This document shows positions 5,234 to 6,733 of a stretch of DNA of 6,733 nucleotides, piece by piece. Source of the stretch: an uncultured Lachnospiraceae bacterium (GTDB taxonomy: Bacteria > Bacillota > Clostridia > Lachnospirales > Lachnospiraceae); assembly GCA_902783445.1 (NCBI GenBank), contig CACZQX010000210.1:1-6733 (forward strand). Direction: 5' to 3'. Position 1 is the first letter of the stretch, and every line of letters begins with the position of its first letter. Below the pieces are notes generated by a model. That model was given only the letters and a program-made list of their open reading frames with translations. It did not search any database and was not told the DNA's origin. The translations under genes were made by a program, and so were the position numbers.

Positions 5234-6733
5234 ATGCAAACAGCTGACGCATCTTTCGATATTGCGTCTACGGGCTTGTCTGAAGGTCAGGTTAGAGAAA
5301 GGTACAGAAGAGGCCTTGTGAATAATCCGGTTGAGGCGCCTACAAAGACGGTTAAACAGATTGTTTTAGAAAATATTTTTACTTTTTTTAATATGCTTTT
5401 TATAGCACTTGCGGTGCTTCTTATTTTGGTGGGTTCATTTGATGAACTCGTATTTTTGCTTGTAATTTTCTTTAATACCATAATCGGTATCGTGCAAGAG
5501 CTTATTTCCAAGAAAAAATTGGACAGCCTTGCAATTATGGCACAGTCCAAAGCAGCGGTAATAAGGGACGGTAAAGGATATATTATTCCCACAAATGACG
5601 TTGTTAAGGATGATGTGGTTGTATTTAAAAGCGGCAACCAGATTTATGCCGATGCGGTTATTCTTCGCGGAGAGGTTCAGGTTAACGAATCTTTGATAAC
5701 GGGAGAATCCGATGAAATCACAAAAGGTCCAAACGACCAGCTTCTTTCGGGAAGCTTCATAATTTCAGGCGAATGCAGGGCCATGCTCACACACGTTGGT
5801 GAGGACAGCTATGTTTCAAAACTTACAATAGAAGCAAAAAAGACAAAGAAGAAAGACCAACCTAAGATGATGCAGTCTCTTACGAGACTTCTCTATATTA
5901 TAGGTATTGCGGTTATTCCTATCGGAATTATGCTTTTTTACAGACAGACCGAAATCCTTGGCCTTTCCGTTAAAGAAGGTGTGGAAAATACAACGGCGGC
6001 CATTATCGGTATGATTCCGGAAGGCTTATATTTGCTTACAAGTATAGCTTTGGCAGTCAGTGTCGGCCGTCTTGCAATGAAAAAAACCCTTGTTCAGGAT
6101 TTGAAATGTACCGAGACTCTTGCAAGAGTCGATGTACTTTGTGTCGATAAAACGGGAACGATAACCGAAAACACAATGAAAGTTGCCGGAGTTATTCCTC
6201 TTACAAAGGATGAAAACGGAAAACCTTCCGTGGATTTTGCAATTACTCCCGAAGGAGCGGATGAAATAAATCTGCAGATTGCCGATTTTGCCCTTAATAT
6301 GTCAAACGATAATCAGACAATGGAGGCTCTCCAAGGCTACTATGTTAATGTCAGAAAATCCAAAAAAGCGGTGAGAATACAAGGATTTTCTTCAGAAACC
6401 AAATTCAGTGCTTTGAGTTTCGGTGAAAATGACAGTTATGTTTTCGGCGCTCCGGATTTCGTTATAAGAAATGGTTACAGATCCTATGCTCCGATTGTTG
6501 AAAAATACATGCAAGAAGGCAATCGTGTGCTTGTTTATGCAAAATGCAACGACACATTGGGTAACGATATAAGAGGTGTTGAACCAATTGCACTTGTGCT
6601 TTTTACAAATCCTGTAAGAGAAAATGCTCGTTCAACATTTAAATATTTCAGCGAAAACGATGTTGAAATAAAGGTTATTTCCGGAGACAATCCGATGACC
6701 GTGTGCGCGGCGGCAAAGCAGGCGGGTATTCCA
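5234..6733 (+). CDS. Exp7-like cation-transporting P-type ATPase (3' partial)
   Basis: P-type ATPases pump cations across the membrane through a phospho-aspartate intermediate. The frame runs from ATG 5234 to the window edge without a stop: 500 residues of a protein probably near 800. In order: a short cytoplasmic N-terminus; M1 and M2 (about 50-67 and 71-88); actuator domain with TGES (156-159); M3 (218-236) and M4 (252-278) carrying IPEGL (261-265), whose Glu263 corresponds to the SERCA Ca-binding glutamate; phosphorylation motif DKTGT with Asp305 (305-309); a compact nucleotide-binding domain with FGAPD (404-408) where KGAPE is usual; and SGDNP (483-487) of the phosphorylation domain. The GDGVND hinge and M5 onward lie beyond the window. 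AGGTGG at 5220-5225, eight bases before the ATG, supports this start. The M4 and DKTGT blocks fit the bacterial Exp7-like group better than heavy-metal pumps; Ca or Mg transport is plausible but unproven. Confidence 0.93.
   Translation, partial: MQTADASFDIASTGLSEGQVRERYRRGLVNNPVEAPTKTVKQIVLENIFTFFNMLFIALAVLLILVGSFDELVFLLVIFFNTIIGIVQELISKKKLDSLAIMAQSKAAVIRDGKGYIIPTNDVVKDDVVVFKSGNQIYADAVILRGEVQVNESLITGESDEITKGPNDQLLSGSFIISGECRAMLTHVGEDSYVSKLTIEAKKTKKKDQPKMMQSLTRLLYIIGIAVIPIGIMLFYRQTEILGLSVKEGVENTTAAIIGMIPEGLYLLTSIALAVSVGRLAMKKTLVQDLKCTETLARVDVLCVDKTGTITENTMKVAGVIPLTKDENGKPSVDFAITPEGADEINLQIADFALNMSNDNQTMEALQGYYVNVRKSKKAVRIQGFSSETKFSALSFGENDSYVFGAPDFVIRNGYRSYAPIVEKYMQEGNRVLVYAKCNDTLGNDIRGVEPIALVLFTNPVRENARSTFKYFSENDVEIKVISGDNPMTVCAAAKQAGIP

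Noticed and set aside
5287..5637. 116-codon minus-strand open frame opposite the ATPase gene
   Set aside because: It is antisense to M1-M2 and the start of the actuator domain of a clear P-type ATPase; the hydrophobic, Ser/Thr-rich composition is a mirror of that coding sequence.

Overview
The window looks like a chromosomal housekeeping segment of a low-GC (about 40% by eye) anaerobe-type bacterium, probably a Clostridia-like member of the Bacillota. The reasons are strong GGAGG ribosome-binding sites, U-tract hairpin terminators, and the combination of a UPF0371/DUF1846 protein with an Exp7-like P-type ATPase. The taxonomic call is inference, and I cannot name a genus. I see no mobile element, CRISPR array, tRNA or rRNA.

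Layout. (1) Bases 1-1701, plus strand: the C-terminal 566 residues of carbamoyl-phosphate synthase large subunit (carB), entering from the left edge. (2) 1703-2695, plus: a two-part class II aldolase-family protein that starts one base after the carB stop and is probably translationally coupled to it. (3) 2697-2722: a hairpin with U-tracts on both strands, a shared terminator for the converging genes. (4) 2725-3483, minus: a GNAT-type N-acetyltransferase with a Cys-rich N-terminal region. (5) 3511-3548: a strong minus-strand terminator, with a possible acetyltransferase promoter in the following AT-rich gap. (6) 3552-5036, minus: a 494-residue UPF0371/DUF1846 protein of unknown function. (7) 5037-5233: a divergent intergenic region with an extended -10 promoter and folded leader for the DUF1846 gene, and on the other side a promoter with an overlapping inverted repeat for the next gene. 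(8) 5234-6733, plus: an Exp7-like cation-transporting P-type ATPase that runs off the right edge after 500 residues with no stop.

The genes do not form one obvious pathway. carB makes carbamoyl phosphate for pyrimidines and arginine; its coupled partner looks like a zinc aldolase acting on a phosphorylated sugar or similar substrate. The rest are separate transcription units. The most unusual item is the two-tier stem-loop filling nearly all of the short predicted 5' leader of the DUF1846 gene and ending five bases before its ribosome-binding site. It is a candidate cis-regulatory RNA of no class I recognise. Second is the aldolase's extra C-terminal region, which looks like a degenerate half copy of an aldolase domain lacking the zinc-ligand histidine.
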